From Parafrankia discariae (lineage in GTDB: Bacteria > Actinomycetota > Actinomycetes > Frankiales > Frankiaceae): a DNA stretch of 42,196 bases. Under the pieces are notes generated by a model that saw only the letters and a list, made by a program, of their open reading frames with translations, was not told the origin of the DNA and did not search any database. The position numbers and the translations under genes are program-made. The stretch is taken from positions 1-42,196 of the forward strand of contig NZ_KB891235.1 in NCBI RefSeq assembly GCF_000373365.1. The letters run 5' to 3'. Below, one piece after another: positions 33,461-40,655 of this stretch (positions are counted from its first letter, which is position 1; each line of letters starts with the position of its first letter).

Positions 33461-34030
33461 CTATCCCTTGCGGATCAGGCCGTTGTCCGTCCAGGCGGTC
33501 ACCGCGCCGGCGGCGTCGACGACGACGAGATAGTCGTCGCGGCCGTCGCCGTCGTAGTCGACCAGGTTGAGCTGGTTACGGACCGCGCCGACGCCGCTGG
33601 CGATCTCGCCCTGGGCGGCCCGGGCCGAGCCGCCGGATCCGCGCCGGTTCAGCCAGGCCCAGATCCGCCCGTTGCTGTTGGCGATGAGGTAGTCGTCCCG
33701 GTGGTCACCGTCGAGGTCGGCGAACCGCACCTCGTCGCGGGTCGCCCCACCCCGGAGACGATCTTCCCCTCGTAGTTCCAGCCCTCCACCGAGCCGGCGG
33801 TCGGGTTGGTCGTGCCGCCCGCGCCACCCGTCGCGGAACCACCGGCGTCCGCGAAACCGGCCTGGGCGACCCGGAACGCGTCGTACCTCAGCACGTCGCT
33901 GATCGTCCGGTAGAAGGCGTCGCCCATCTTCTGGTAGCCGGTGTCGTTGGGATGCAGCGAGTCGTTCATGTCGGCGGTGCCGACGGCGCTCATGTCGACC
34001 AGGTGCACGGCCCGGCCCGCGGTCGACCCA
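33461..34030 (-). pseudogene. C-terminal remnant of a GDSL/SGNH esterase with FG-GAP repeats
   Basis: The 5' part of the relic has AVHLVDMSAV and MNDSLHPNDTGYQKMGDAF, the C-terminal Asp-His block of SGNH hydrolases. A Gly/Ala/Thr linker follows, then FG-GAP/VCBS repeats (FADLDGDHRDDYLIA and LVDYDGDGRDDYLVV), which bind calcium in related proteins. The frame changes near 33752: correcting one base yields SGVGATRDEVRFADLDG. The first half of the enzyme, with the GDS serine motif, is missing upstream of about 34030, where short tandem repeats start. So it is truncated and frameshifted. Confidence 0.7.
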
Positions 34031-34057
34031 GGCCTGGGCCCTGGTCCGCCCGAAGCC

Positions 34058-34085
34058 AGCGGGCAGCGGGCAGCGGGCAGCGGGC
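34058..34085. repeat. Four tandem 7-bp repeats at a truncation point
   Basis: AGCGGGC is repeated four times (34058, 34065, 34072, 34079), plus a partial fifth. It lies just where homology to the GDSL enzyme ends, so slippage or recombination here may have caused the truncation. Confidence 0.8.
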
Positions 34086-34166
34086 AGCCGGATCGACCTC
34101 GCGGCCCGGCCCGGCCCGCCCGCGGCGCCGACAGGCAGGCGTCCGCTCGGGCAGGCACCGGTCTCG

Positions 34167-34886
34167 TCAGACGGTGACGACCTCGAGGAGCGCGTCGGCG
34201 ACCGCCCGCGGCTCTGTGATCATGAGATCGTGGCCGGTGTCGACGGCCCAGAGACGGCCGGCTGCGCGCGCCTTCTCCATGAGCTCCGCGTCGCGGGTGG
34301 CGAGGGTGGAGGTACAGACGATGTGGTACTGCGGGATCGCCCAGAGCGCCGCCTCGTTGGTGAGCGTCAGCGACTGCTCGAAGCACCGCCACGGGTGGCC
34401 GGTCAGGCGACCGTCCATCCAGGCTAGGTCGGCCGGGTCGGTCACGCCGTAGAAGGCCCCCGCACCCGGGGCCGGCAGGAGGACCAGCTCGACACCGTCG
34501 ACAACCTGGCCGTGCGGCCGGGTCACCGTGATGATCGGCCCGGCGACATCGACGAGCGACTGGCCGTTCATCGGGTTCGCCGCGTCGAGGTAGACGATGC
34601 GGCCCACCCGGTCGGCGGCCCGGTCCGCGACACCGGTGATGACCATGCCGCCGTAGCTGTGCCCGACCAGGATCACGTCACGCAGGTCCTCGTAGTGCAG
34701 CACCGCGACGATGTCCTGGATGTGTAAGTCGAGGTCGACCTTCGAGCTGGCCAGGTGCGCGCGCTCCCCCACTCCGGTGAGTGTGGGCGCGTAGACCTCG
34801 TGGCCGGCGGCCCGCAGCAGACGGGCCACCAGCTGGTAGCACCAGCCGCCGTGCCCGCCACCAGGCACCAGGACGTACGTCGCCAT
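34167..34886 (-). CDS. Alpha/beta-hydrolase, EstC/methylesterase-like
   Basis: 239 residues. Oxyanion region VPGGGHGGWCY, nucleophile GHSYGG (Ser77) and catalytic His219 in TGHDLMI; GVGERAHL is typical of the group that includes plant methylesterases and bacterial EstC. Likely a soluble carboxylesterase; substrate unknown. ATG 34886 has GGAGG six bases upstream; a longer start (34904) would precede this site. It diverges from a TetR gene, with repeated GGATATC sites between. Confidence 0.9.
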   Translation of the reverse strand: MATYVLVPGGGHGGWCYQLVARLLRAAGHEVYAPTLTGVGERAHLASSKVDLDLHIQDIVAVLHYEDLRDVILVGHSYGGMVITGVADRAADRVGRIVYLDAANPMNGQSLVDVAGPIITVTRPHGQVVDGVELVLLPAPGAGAFYGVTDPADLAWMDGRLTGHPWRCFEQSLTLTNEAALWAIPQYHIVCTSTLATRDAELMEKARAAGRLWAVDTGHDLMITEPRAVADALLEVVTV

Positions 34887-34966
34887 GTGATCCTCCTTCG
34901 CCACGACGGCTCCCCCGCCGACCCGCGGGGCGGGTCGGCGAGCCGTCTCCGATCGGTAGCCCGTCC

Positions 34967-34999
34967 GGATATCACGGATATCTGGATAACCAGGATATC
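34967..34999. promoter_or_regulatory. GGATATC iterons, candidate TetR operator
   Basis: GGATATC occurs at 34967, 34976 and 34993, and the variant GGATAAC at 34984, a spacing of 8-9 bases. Each GATATC is itself palindromic, and CTGG-ATAA-CCAG sits in the middle. It lies between the divergent hydrolase and TetR genes, the usual place for a shared operator. Confidence 0.65.
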
Positions 35000-35086
35000 G
35001 TAGGTGATGTCCTGAACAAGGCCTGTGAGCCTGGGCCCGGGAGCCCGGGATCTGCCGGCCCGTAGACGAACGAGGGGAGAAACCGG

Positions 35087-35746
35087 GTGTCCGGATCCCG
35101 GCCGGGCGACGCGGTCCTCCGGGTGGTGCTTGAGCTGCTCGAGTCCGGCGGCCACGACGCCGTCCAGATCCGCGAGGTGGTCCGCCGCGCGCACGTCTCG
35201 CCGCTGACGATCTACAAGCTGTTCCCCAGTCGGGACGAGCTCGTCGTGGCCGCGCTGCAGCAGTGGCTGACGGTCAACAGCTGCGCGCCGGTGGCGCCGC
35301 CGACCCCCGGCGAATCCCTCTACGACGGCCTGATGCGGGTGTTCCGGCACGTCTTCGAACCGTGGGAACGCAGCCCGCGCATCCTCGAGGCCTACCACCG
35401 GGCCCGCAACGGGCCGGGCGGGCGAAAGCTCGACCAGCAGGCCATGGGCGCCATCGAACCCGTCGCGCGCGCCATCCTGGTCGGCGGCGACCCCGACTAC
35501 ATCGACGACGTCGGGCTCATCCTCACGAACATGGCCTACGCCGTGGTCGGCCAGTTCGCGAACGGCGAGCTCGACATCACCGCCATTCTCCCGACCCTCG
35601 AACGGGCCGTCTTCCGCCTCACCACGAACAACGAGCCCGCCGCGACCGCGACACAGACGCGACGGACGCAGCCCGGCGGGTACCCCACATCGCCCGTACC
35701 CCGCGACCGACAGGACGCGGCCGGTCCGGGCGAGTCACAGCGCTGA
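35087..35746 (+). CDS. TetR-family regulator next to the hydrolase
   Basis: 219 residues. The helix-turn-helix covers AVQIREVVRRAHVSPLTIYK with the LFPSRDELV turn. The rest is a helical ligand domain, followed by a disordered tail of about 30 residues rich in Thr, Pro and Arg. GTG 35087 follows GAGGGGAG. Expected to repress the divergent alpha/beta-hydrolase and itself through the GGATATC repeats. Confidence 0.9.
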   Translation: MSGSRPGDAVLRVVLELLESGGHDAVQIREVVRRAHVSPLTIYKLFPSRDELVVAALQQWLTVNSCAPVAPPTPGESLYDGLMRVFRHVFEPWERSPRILEAYHRARNGPGGRKLDQQAMGAIEPVARAILVGGDPDYIDDVGLILTNMAYAVVGQFANGELDITAILPTLERAVFRLTTNNEPAATATQTRRTQPGGYPTSPVPRDRQDAAGPGESQR

Positions 35747-35860
35747 CGATCCTTGGAACGACGGCATACCGGCCACCGGCCGATGAACGCCGTTGGGTAT
35801 GAATCCTTCTCAGCGAGATCAGCGGCTGGACGATCTAGTCGGCAGCGCTGATCGCGATCC

Positions 35861-35892
35861 GTTTCCCGTGGTCGGTGTTTCCCGTGGTCGGC
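35861..35892. repeat. 16-bp tandem duplication
   Basis: GTTTCCCGTGGTCGGT (35861-35876) is followed at once by the same 16-mer with a final C (35877-35892). It merges into the end of the dispersed repeat copy. Confidence 0.7.
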
Positions 35893-35951
35893 ATCGGGTG
35901 ATCTGAAACCATGTCCGGTTTCTCGCCACGAGGTGGAGTGTTCCGTTCGCG
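35886..35951 (-). repeat. Dispersed repeat, copy B (inverted partner at 373-438)
   Basis: Reverse complement of 373-438 with 7 substitutions in 66 bases and no gaps. Confidence 0.8.
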
Positions 35952-36090
35952 TGCCTGCGGCGACCGAGATTAGAGCCGTACGGACAGGCAGGAATCGGTC
36001 GCCGGCTGGCGATCAAGCCAATACCCCACCTACCATGGCGACGATTTCGACAGCCCCTGTCCTGGCCAGCCAAAGGGGAGTCGCCGAGAA

Positions 36091-36681
36091 ATGTACACCA
36101 CGATTCTGACGTACGGCCGTCACGGGGTGCTTCCGGTATTTCTGGTCGCCGCGTCCGTCGTAGTAACCGCCTCCTGTGGGGGCGGGGCGGCCCTGTCCTC
36201 GTCCGAGAGCCTGGCCTCGGCCCTGCCCACAGAGCCGACCAGTCTCCCACTACAGCCGAATGCCCCGGACGTCGGCGGTGACGTCCAGGCTCCGCTGCAG
36301 GACGTGGCGCGGCTGCAACTGACCGAGGCGCAGGTGATGGAAATGACCGACGCGTGCCGTGAAACAAGCGAGATCGTGGCCGGTAGCGAATGCACGACGG
36401 CAATACAGGTTAATACCAGGAACGCCTCGCCGTGCGCGGCGAAGGATCTCTGCGCCACCGTGGCGGAATGGCTGGAATCAGGAACGGAGAGGGCTCCTGG
36501 ATGGACTCTCCCGTCCTCCCGCTGGCCGACGGGACAATCGGCCGGTTCTGGCCGGTTCCACCGCGCGCTCCTGCTGATCCCGGGTGCGGCGCCCCCGCGG
36601 ACGACGGTCGGCTGTACGTCGGCCGCGCGACACGCTCTCCCCATTTCGCCGCCTCCGCACTACCATGATGATCATGGGTAG
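36091..36681 (+). CDS. Putative small lipoprotein
   Basis: Up to 196 residues. Residues 1-30 look like a lipoprotein signal with VVVTASC as lipobox, then a Ser/Pro-rich spacer. Residues about 65-130 have four cysteines (DACRETSEI, SECTTAI, SPCAAKDLC), suggesting two disulphides. After about residue 135 the sequence turns into Pro/Arg/Ser-rich, shadow-like composition and overlaps the next gene's start by 17 bases, so the true C-terminus may have been shifted by a frame change. Function unknown. Confidence 0.55.
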   Translation: MYTTILTYGRHGVLPVFLVAASVVVTASCGGGAALSSSESLASALPTEPTSLPLQPNAPDVGGDVQAPLQDVARLQLTEAQVMEMTDACRETSEIVAGSECTTAIQVNTRNASPCAAKDLCATVAEWLESGTERAPGWTLPSSRWPTGQSAGSGRFHRALLLIPGAAPPRTTVGCTSAARHALPISPPPHYHDDHG

Positions 36682-37270
36682 GGTCTCCCCGGTCGTGTTC
36701 GTGAGCTGTGCGGAGGAACTCGAGCTGTCGCCCCGGCCGCGATCGTTCGCCGCCGCCGCATACGCCGCGGTGCGCGATTCGGGTTGCCGAGTGGCCGCTC
36801 CTTCGGGCTCGACCGGGCACAAAGACCCTCCGGCCGAGGAGCGCCGCCGGCAGGTCGGCACGTGCGACGTATACCTGGGGCTCATCGGCCGTGAGTACGG
36901 CTCCCAGGTCGTCGACCTGCCGTCCCGGTCCTACCTCGAGCTGGAGTACGCCGCCGCGCAGAAGGCCGGCCTCCACCGGATCGTGTTCGTCAGAACCCTC
37001 GAGACCGAGTCGATCGACGGTCGTCAACAGGCGTTCCGTGAACGAGCACGGCAGGACGGGCTGTGCGGCTGGTTCGTCGACGACGAGGAACTGCATCGGC
37101 TGGCGCGGATCGCGCTGGAGGGCTGGCGGTCCCGCTCGCCGAAACGCGCCGCGAGGAAGCGCGCCCGGCAGGACCCTCCGGGCATCGGCCCGGCGTGTGA
37201 CGCGAATGGTCTGAAGGATTGGGCTCCGGAGATCGCGTCAGGCATTTCTGACGCCATAGGCTGGCCGTAG
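36674..37270 (+). CDS. Stand-alone DUF4062 protein
   Basis: 198 residues from ATG 36674 (ATG 36665 and 36668 are alternatives). The start PVVFVSCAEEL, then CDVYLGLIGREYGSQV, RSYLELEYAAAQKAG and HRIVFVRTL match DUF4062, a Rossmann-like fold related to TIR and nucleoside deoxyribosyltransferase domains. In actinobacteria it usually forms the N-terminus of large NTPase/TPR or WD40 proteins with suspected signalling or defence roles; here nothing follows but a basic tail (RAARKRARQ). A TPR remnant of a different gene lies 3.4 kb away on the other strand. Confidence 0.75.
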   Translation: MGRVSPVVFVSCAEELELSPRPRSFAAAAYAAVRDSGCRVAAPSGSTGHKDPPAEERRRQVGTCDVYLGLIGREYGSQVVDLPSRSYLELEYAAAQKAGLHRIVFVRTLETESIDGRQQAFRERARQDGLCGWFVDDEELHRLARIALEGWRSRSPKRAARKRARQDPPGIGPACDANGLKDWAPEIASGISDAIGWP

Positions 37271-37508
37271 AGTGAGGACGTTCGACGGCGCCAATCTTGC
37301 AGGATAGACCGTCACTACCCGGGGGCGATTTACCCCGGGATCATCGCCGCGTTTCTAATCTATCTACCTATCGCAGTGGAGTCCATGGACGTGGTGCACG
37401 AAGAGCAACGATCTAGCGACTCGCCGGAGTGGCGGTCCGTGACGTAGAGCGACCACCGCGTGATCCTCACGAGAAATCTGCGAAAGCGACTCGAGGAGGA
37501 GATACGCG
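37271..37508. other. Spacer leading into the IS256 relic
   Basis: Holds the hairpin at 37318-37339 and the presumed left IS256 inverted repeat at 37384-37409. No gene. Confidence 0.4.
37318..37339 (+). terminator. Hairpin after the DUF4062 gene
   Basis: CCCGGGG (37318-37324) pairs with CCCCGGG (37333-37339) around GCGATTTA. Confidence 0.5.
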
Positions 37509-37587
37509 ATGGCCGTGCGCCCGACTGTGACCGATGCCGACTCGTTCGGCAAAGAGCTGATGGCAGCGAGTCCGGACCTGCTGGGAT
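37509..37587 (+). pseudogene. IS256-family transposase, N-terminal fragment
   Basis: ATG 37509 with AGGAGGAG ideally placed upstream begins MAVRPTVTDADSFGKELM, then AASPDLL, up to the insertion point at 37587. It continues after the insert at 39868. Read alone the frame runs 60 codons into the foreign DNA. Confidence 0.7.
37578..37587 (+). repeat. Target-site duplication, left copy
   Basis: CTGCTGGGAT directly precedes the CAGGGAC end of the inserted element and recurs exactly at 39858-39867 after its other end. Confidence 0.88.
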
Positions 37588-37621
37588 CAGGGACACGGCA
37601 AAGTCGTAAATTCCGGAGCAG

Positions 37622-38083
37622 TTACGTCGCCGATGCGGGCGATTCGGTCAGTGAGGCGATGCACGCAGCGAGCAGGCGCCGCATCTGATCTTGCTCGCCG
37701 GTATCCAGATTGGCCAGCATGTCTTGCTCGACGCGGCGAACCGCGGCGCTGGCCACCTTGAGCTGGCGGCGCCCGCGGGCGGTCAGCTCGGTCGGCAGGG
37801 CCCTGCCTACGGGTGCCTGTGCCGGGCGGACGACGAGTCCCTGGCGTTCGAGGGCCTGCAGGAGCACGTTCATCGACTGCCGGGTGACGAAGGCGCCGCG
37901 GGCGAGCTCGGAGTTCGACAGGCCCGGCCGCTGGGCGAGCAGCTCCAGGCAGGCGTAGTGGGTGATCGTCATGCCGAGCGGCCTCAGCACGGCCTCCAGG
38001 GCAGAGTGCAGAGCGCTCGCGGCCGCCTTCAGCATGTACCCCAGCGATGTGTCCAGCTCGATTCCGGGCTCGCCTTGACTCAT
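37622..38083 (-). CDS. MarR-family regulator (mobile passenger)
   Basis: 153 residues from ATG 38083. The winged helix reads THYACLELLAQRPGLSNSELA, then VTRQSMNVLLQALERQGLV and the wing RALPTELTARGRRQL. MarR proteins often sense phenolics, antibiotics or electrophiles and repress a divergent detoxification gene. Here the divergent gene encodes a VOC protein, and the gap holds two inverted repeats, one over the MarR start codon. The predicted upstream start (38158) would run through the operator, so I prefer 38083. Confidence 0.92.
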   Translation of the reverse strand: MSQGEPGIELDTSLGYMLKAAASALHSALEAVLRPLGMTITHYACLELLAQRPGLSNSELARGAFVTRQSMNVLLQALERQGLVVRPAQAPVGRALPTELTARGRRQLKVASAAVRRVEQDMLANLDTGEQDQMRRLLAACIASLTESPASAT

Positions 38084-38125
38084 GTCAGCAGTCTGACATA
38101 GATTGCGGCGCGTCAGAAGACTGAC
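38082..38125. promoter_or_regulatory. Twin MarR operators
   Basis: ATGTCAG-CAGT-CTGACAT (38082-38099, perfect 7-bp arms) and GTCAG-AAGA-CTGAC (38112-38125, perfect 5-bp arms) are 28 bases apart centre to centre. They share TCAG-N4-CTGA(C). The first covers the MarR start codon; the second lies 22 bases before the VOC start. Bound dimers would block both genes. Confidence 0.75.
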
Positions 38126-38147
38126 ATCCAATGGGAAGGCAAGGATC

Positions 38148-38516
38148 ATGGCCGTCACGGGACCCGACTTCGTTTCACTGCAGGTGCGCGACCTGGAGCG
38201 TTCCGCCGCTTTCTACGAGCGGTACCTGGGGCTGAAGCGCTCCGACGCGGGCCCGTCGCACGCAGTCGTGTTCGACACCAAGCCGATCGCGTTCGCCGTC
38301 CGCGACGTCGCCGCGGGCACCGACCTGGACGCGATCGCGCAGCCGGGCCAGGGAATGGCGCTGTGGCTGCACGCCCCCGACGCGCAGGACATCCACGACG
38401 CCCTAGCCGCCGCCGGCGCGACGATCGTGTCAGCGCCCGTCGACGGGCCGTTCGGCCGCACTTTCACGTTCGCCGACCCGGACGGCTACCAGGTGACCCT
38501 CCACGACCGCGGCTGA
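38148..38516 (+). CDS. VOC-superfamily protein (glyoxalase/dioxygenase-like)
   Basis: 122 residues: FVSLQVRDLERSAAFYERYLGL, then a second beta-alpha unit PDAQDIHDALAAAGATIV and the end FGRTFTFADPDGYQVTLHD with its Glu/Asp-type metal region unclear. VOC proteins include glyoxalase I, fosfomycin and bleomycin resistance proteins and dioxygenases. The first metal ligand (often His after the first strand start) is not evident. Its pairing with MarR suggests inducible detoxification, and its place inside a transposable unit suggests a selected cargo. Confidence 0.88.
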   Translation: MAVTGPDFVSLQVRDLERSAAFYERYLGLKRSDAGPSHAVVFDTKPIAFAVRDVAAGTDLDAIAQPGQGMALWLHAPDAQDIHDALAAAGATIVSAPVDGPFGRTFTFADPDGYQVTLHDRG

Positions 38517-38572
38517 GCCGGGCGTCCCGGTCTTCACCCTGAGCGGGCTTCTTACAGCGGAAGGCCAGCCGC

Positions 38573-39857
38573 CAGGGACACGGCAAAGCCGCTCATGCAG
38601 TTTGAAGCAGTTTTAGCGTCCGCTGCGGGTCGCGGGCGTGGTGGCGGTTAGCGGCGGCGATGTTGGCCTGGCCGTCCAAGCGCAGCAGGCTGATGGCCAG
38701 GCTGCGCAGCGAGGCCATCACACGGGGCGCGTTTCCTGTCCTGACCAGCGATCTATCCTCCTGATAAGTCACGTCGCGGACCCAGCGAAGCCGGTTTTCC
38801 ATCTCCCAGTGGCCGCGGACCCAGGCCGCCAGGGTGGCGGGATCGGCGCCGCGGTCGCTGGTAATGAGGTACACGACCTCGACGGTCTTCTTTCCTTTCC
38901 TCGTGACCGTGCGGTGGACCTGCGCGACCTGGGCGGCGCCGGCGAACTCGATCCAGGCCGGCACCAGCACGACCTTGATCTTTCGACGGGCCCGGCGGCC
39001 GTGGCCCGTGCTCACGGCCGAGGTCGCGGGGATCCCGGTCCAGGGCAGCTTCTTCAGCTGCTTGTACAGGGTCGGCATGTTGGCCTTGACGGTCATCACG
39101 TAGTCGGCGTGCCGGCCGGTGATGGCCTGCGCCGTGTCGCTCTGCGTGTGCAGGGCGTCGACCGTGATGACCGCCCCGGCCAGGTCAGTGAACGCTTTCA
39201 GCAGTTCCCGGACGGCAGGAATCTCATTGGACTTCGCGTCCACGGCGACCTGGCCGAGGACCCCGCGCCGATACCGTGCGCTAGGGCCGCGACCAGGTGC
39301 GGGGCCTTCTCTTCCCTGTTCCGGGCGCCGCGGACGGCCATGCCGTCGACCGCGATTACCAGCCGGCCGCCGGCCTGCATCGCCCCGGTGTGAAGCCAGG
39401 CGCCAATGACCTGGTCGAGCACGTCCGCGCTGATCAGGGCGAACGCGCGCCGGAACGTGGACTCCTCCGCCGGCCCGCGGACCGCTCCGAGCCCGGCCAG
39501 CACGTCGGCCCCGGCATCGGCGGCCCACTGGCCGATCGCGGCGAACGACCTTGAGCCCGCGGTCACCGCCGCGACGCCGACGGCAAGCAGCCCGGCCAGC
39601 GAGTGCCGCCGCCCGCGTCTCTTCCGCGGGTCCGGGAGCTGAGCAAGCAGATCAAGAAGGTACTGGCTGCGGGCAGCAGCCGTCAGGGAGGGAGATGGCA
39701 TAAGCGGGCGGGCGTCCCTCGTGGCAGACGACGGTGAGTGTGAGAGCTTCCATCGTTCCGCCGGGCCCCGCCCGCCACCCTCAGACACGCCAAACACATC
39801 ACGGCGGTTATGACACCGCAGGTCACGGCCTAACTTCATGACTTTGCCGGGTCCCTG
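38573..39857 (-). mobile_element. ISAs1-like insertion sequence (inner unit)
   Basis: The plain IS: 1285 bp, with the inner left end CAGGGACACGGCAAAGCC (38573-38590) and the right end at 39857. The two agree at 16 of 18 positions and then diverge. Size and one long DDE gene fit the family. No target duplication flanks the inner end (the 10 bases before 38573 are not CTGCTGGGAT), so this inner end was not the one used in the last transposition. Confidence 0.75.
38593..39701 (-). pseudogene. ISAs1-family transposase with a frameshift
   Basis: From ATG 39701: MPSPSLTAAARSQYLLDLL, DPRKRRGRRHSLAGLLAVG and, with the first catalytic Asp, LVIAVDGMAVRGA. The frame changes near 39261-39265, then VLGQVAVDAKSNEIPAVREL continues, with AVITVDALHTQ (second Asp) and GHWEMENRLRWVRDVT plus YQED (Glu), ending near KLLQTA. 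Correcting GCG-GGG-TCC by one base joins HGIGA to VLGQ, which is the family consensus. So all three catalytic residues exist, but in two frames. The shift is at a run of four G. It is probably a late loss, although the element must have moved before. Confidence 0.85.
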
Positions 39858-39867
39858 CTGCTGGGAT
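39858..39867 (+). repeat. Target-site duplication, right copy
   Basis: CTGCTGGGAT, identical to 37578-37587. Confidence 0.88.
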
Positions 39868-40643
39868 CGATGGTGAAGGCGTTCGCGGAGGCGTTGATGG
39901 GCGCCGAGGCGGACGGGATCCGTGACGCCGAATATGGCGAGATATCCCGGATCGGGTTAACCGTCGGAATGGCCACCGGACGCGGGAATGGGACACGCGG
40001 GCTGGGACGATCAAGCTGGCGGTGCCGAAGCTGCGGCAGGGCTCGTACTTCCCGGAATGGCTGCTGACTCGCCGGCACCGCGCCGAACAGGCACTGATCT
40101 CGGTCGTGGCCACCTCCTGTCTGCTCGGAGTATCGACGAGAAGAGTCGACAGGCTCGTCGAGCAGCTCGGGGTCGCGAACATCTCGAAATCCCAGGTGTC
40201 CGAGCTCGCGAAGCACCTCGACGTTCAGGTCGAGGCGTTCCGGTCCCGGCCGCTGGACGCCGGCCCGTACCGGTTCGTGCAGGCGGACGCGCTGACGATG
40301 AAGGTCCGCGAGGACGGGGCCGGCTGGCCGGCGTTCTTCCGCGGCCTGGTCGCCCGGGGCCTGTCCGGGGTCCGCCTGGTGACCTCGGACGCCCACCGCG
40401 GCCTGGTCAACGCGATCGGGTCGACCCTGCCCGGCGCGTCCTGGCAGAGATGACGTCGCCGGTATCTTCCCCAGCCGTGACGCCATCATCCGGCTCGTCG
40501 GCGCCGTCCTCGCCGAACAACACGACGAGTGGATCGAAACCCACCGCTACATCGGCCTGAAAATCCTCGCCAGAACCGACCCCGCGCAGAAAACCGCCGA
40601 CACACCCGAGATCAGCGTGACACCCGAAGCCCTCCCCGCATAA
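39868..40643 (+). pseudogene. IS256-family transposase, main fragment
   Basis: Continues from the N-terminal fragment: MVKAFAEALMGAEADGIRDA, EYGEIS, then a one-base deletion near 39950 (expected SPDRVNRRNG). In the new frame: PKLRQGSYFPEWLLTRRHRA, LGVSTRRVDRLVEQLG, FVQADALTMKVRE (first catalytic Asp), then an internal deletion of roughly 35-40 codons to DGAGWPAFFRGLVARGL and VRLVTSDAHRGL (second Asp). A second deletion at 40452 removes the Glu-bearing region, joining GASWQR to DVAGIFPSRDAIIRLVGAV, AEQHDEWIETHRYIGL and the stop TAA. Thus this element cannot move by itself. Confidence 0.85.
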
Positions 40644-40655
40644 CCTGAACCAGGA

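Larger units (their letters stand above)
35747..36090. other. Gene-free region with repeat copy B
   Basis: 344 bases containing the tandem 16-mer at 35861-35892 and the dispersed repeat at 35886-35951. The lipoprotein promoter should lie in the last 130 bases. No gene supported. Confidence 0.45.
37588..39857 (-). mobile_element. 2270-bp ISAs1-like unit carrying MarR and VOC genes
   Basis: Bounded by inverted ends CAGGGACACGGCAAAGTC (37588-37605) and, reversed, CAGGGACCCGGCAAAGTC (39857-39840): 17 of 18 identical, 21 of 25 over the longer span. Both are flanked by the same 10-bp CTGCTGGGAT. As I recall, the ISAs1 family makes 8-10 bp duplications, so this fits. Inside are the MarR regulator, the VOC gene and an ISAs1-like transposase, plus a third end at 38573. 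The two passenger genes fit tightly: MarR ends 34 bases inside one end and VOC ends 57 bases before the inner end. I infer that the transposase used the distal end and moved the two genes together with itself. Confidence 0.82.

Noticed and set aside
37360-37596. Minus-strand 78-codon frame before the MarR gene
   Set aside because: It is antisense to the IS256 N-terminal fragment and has no ribosome site or family likeness.
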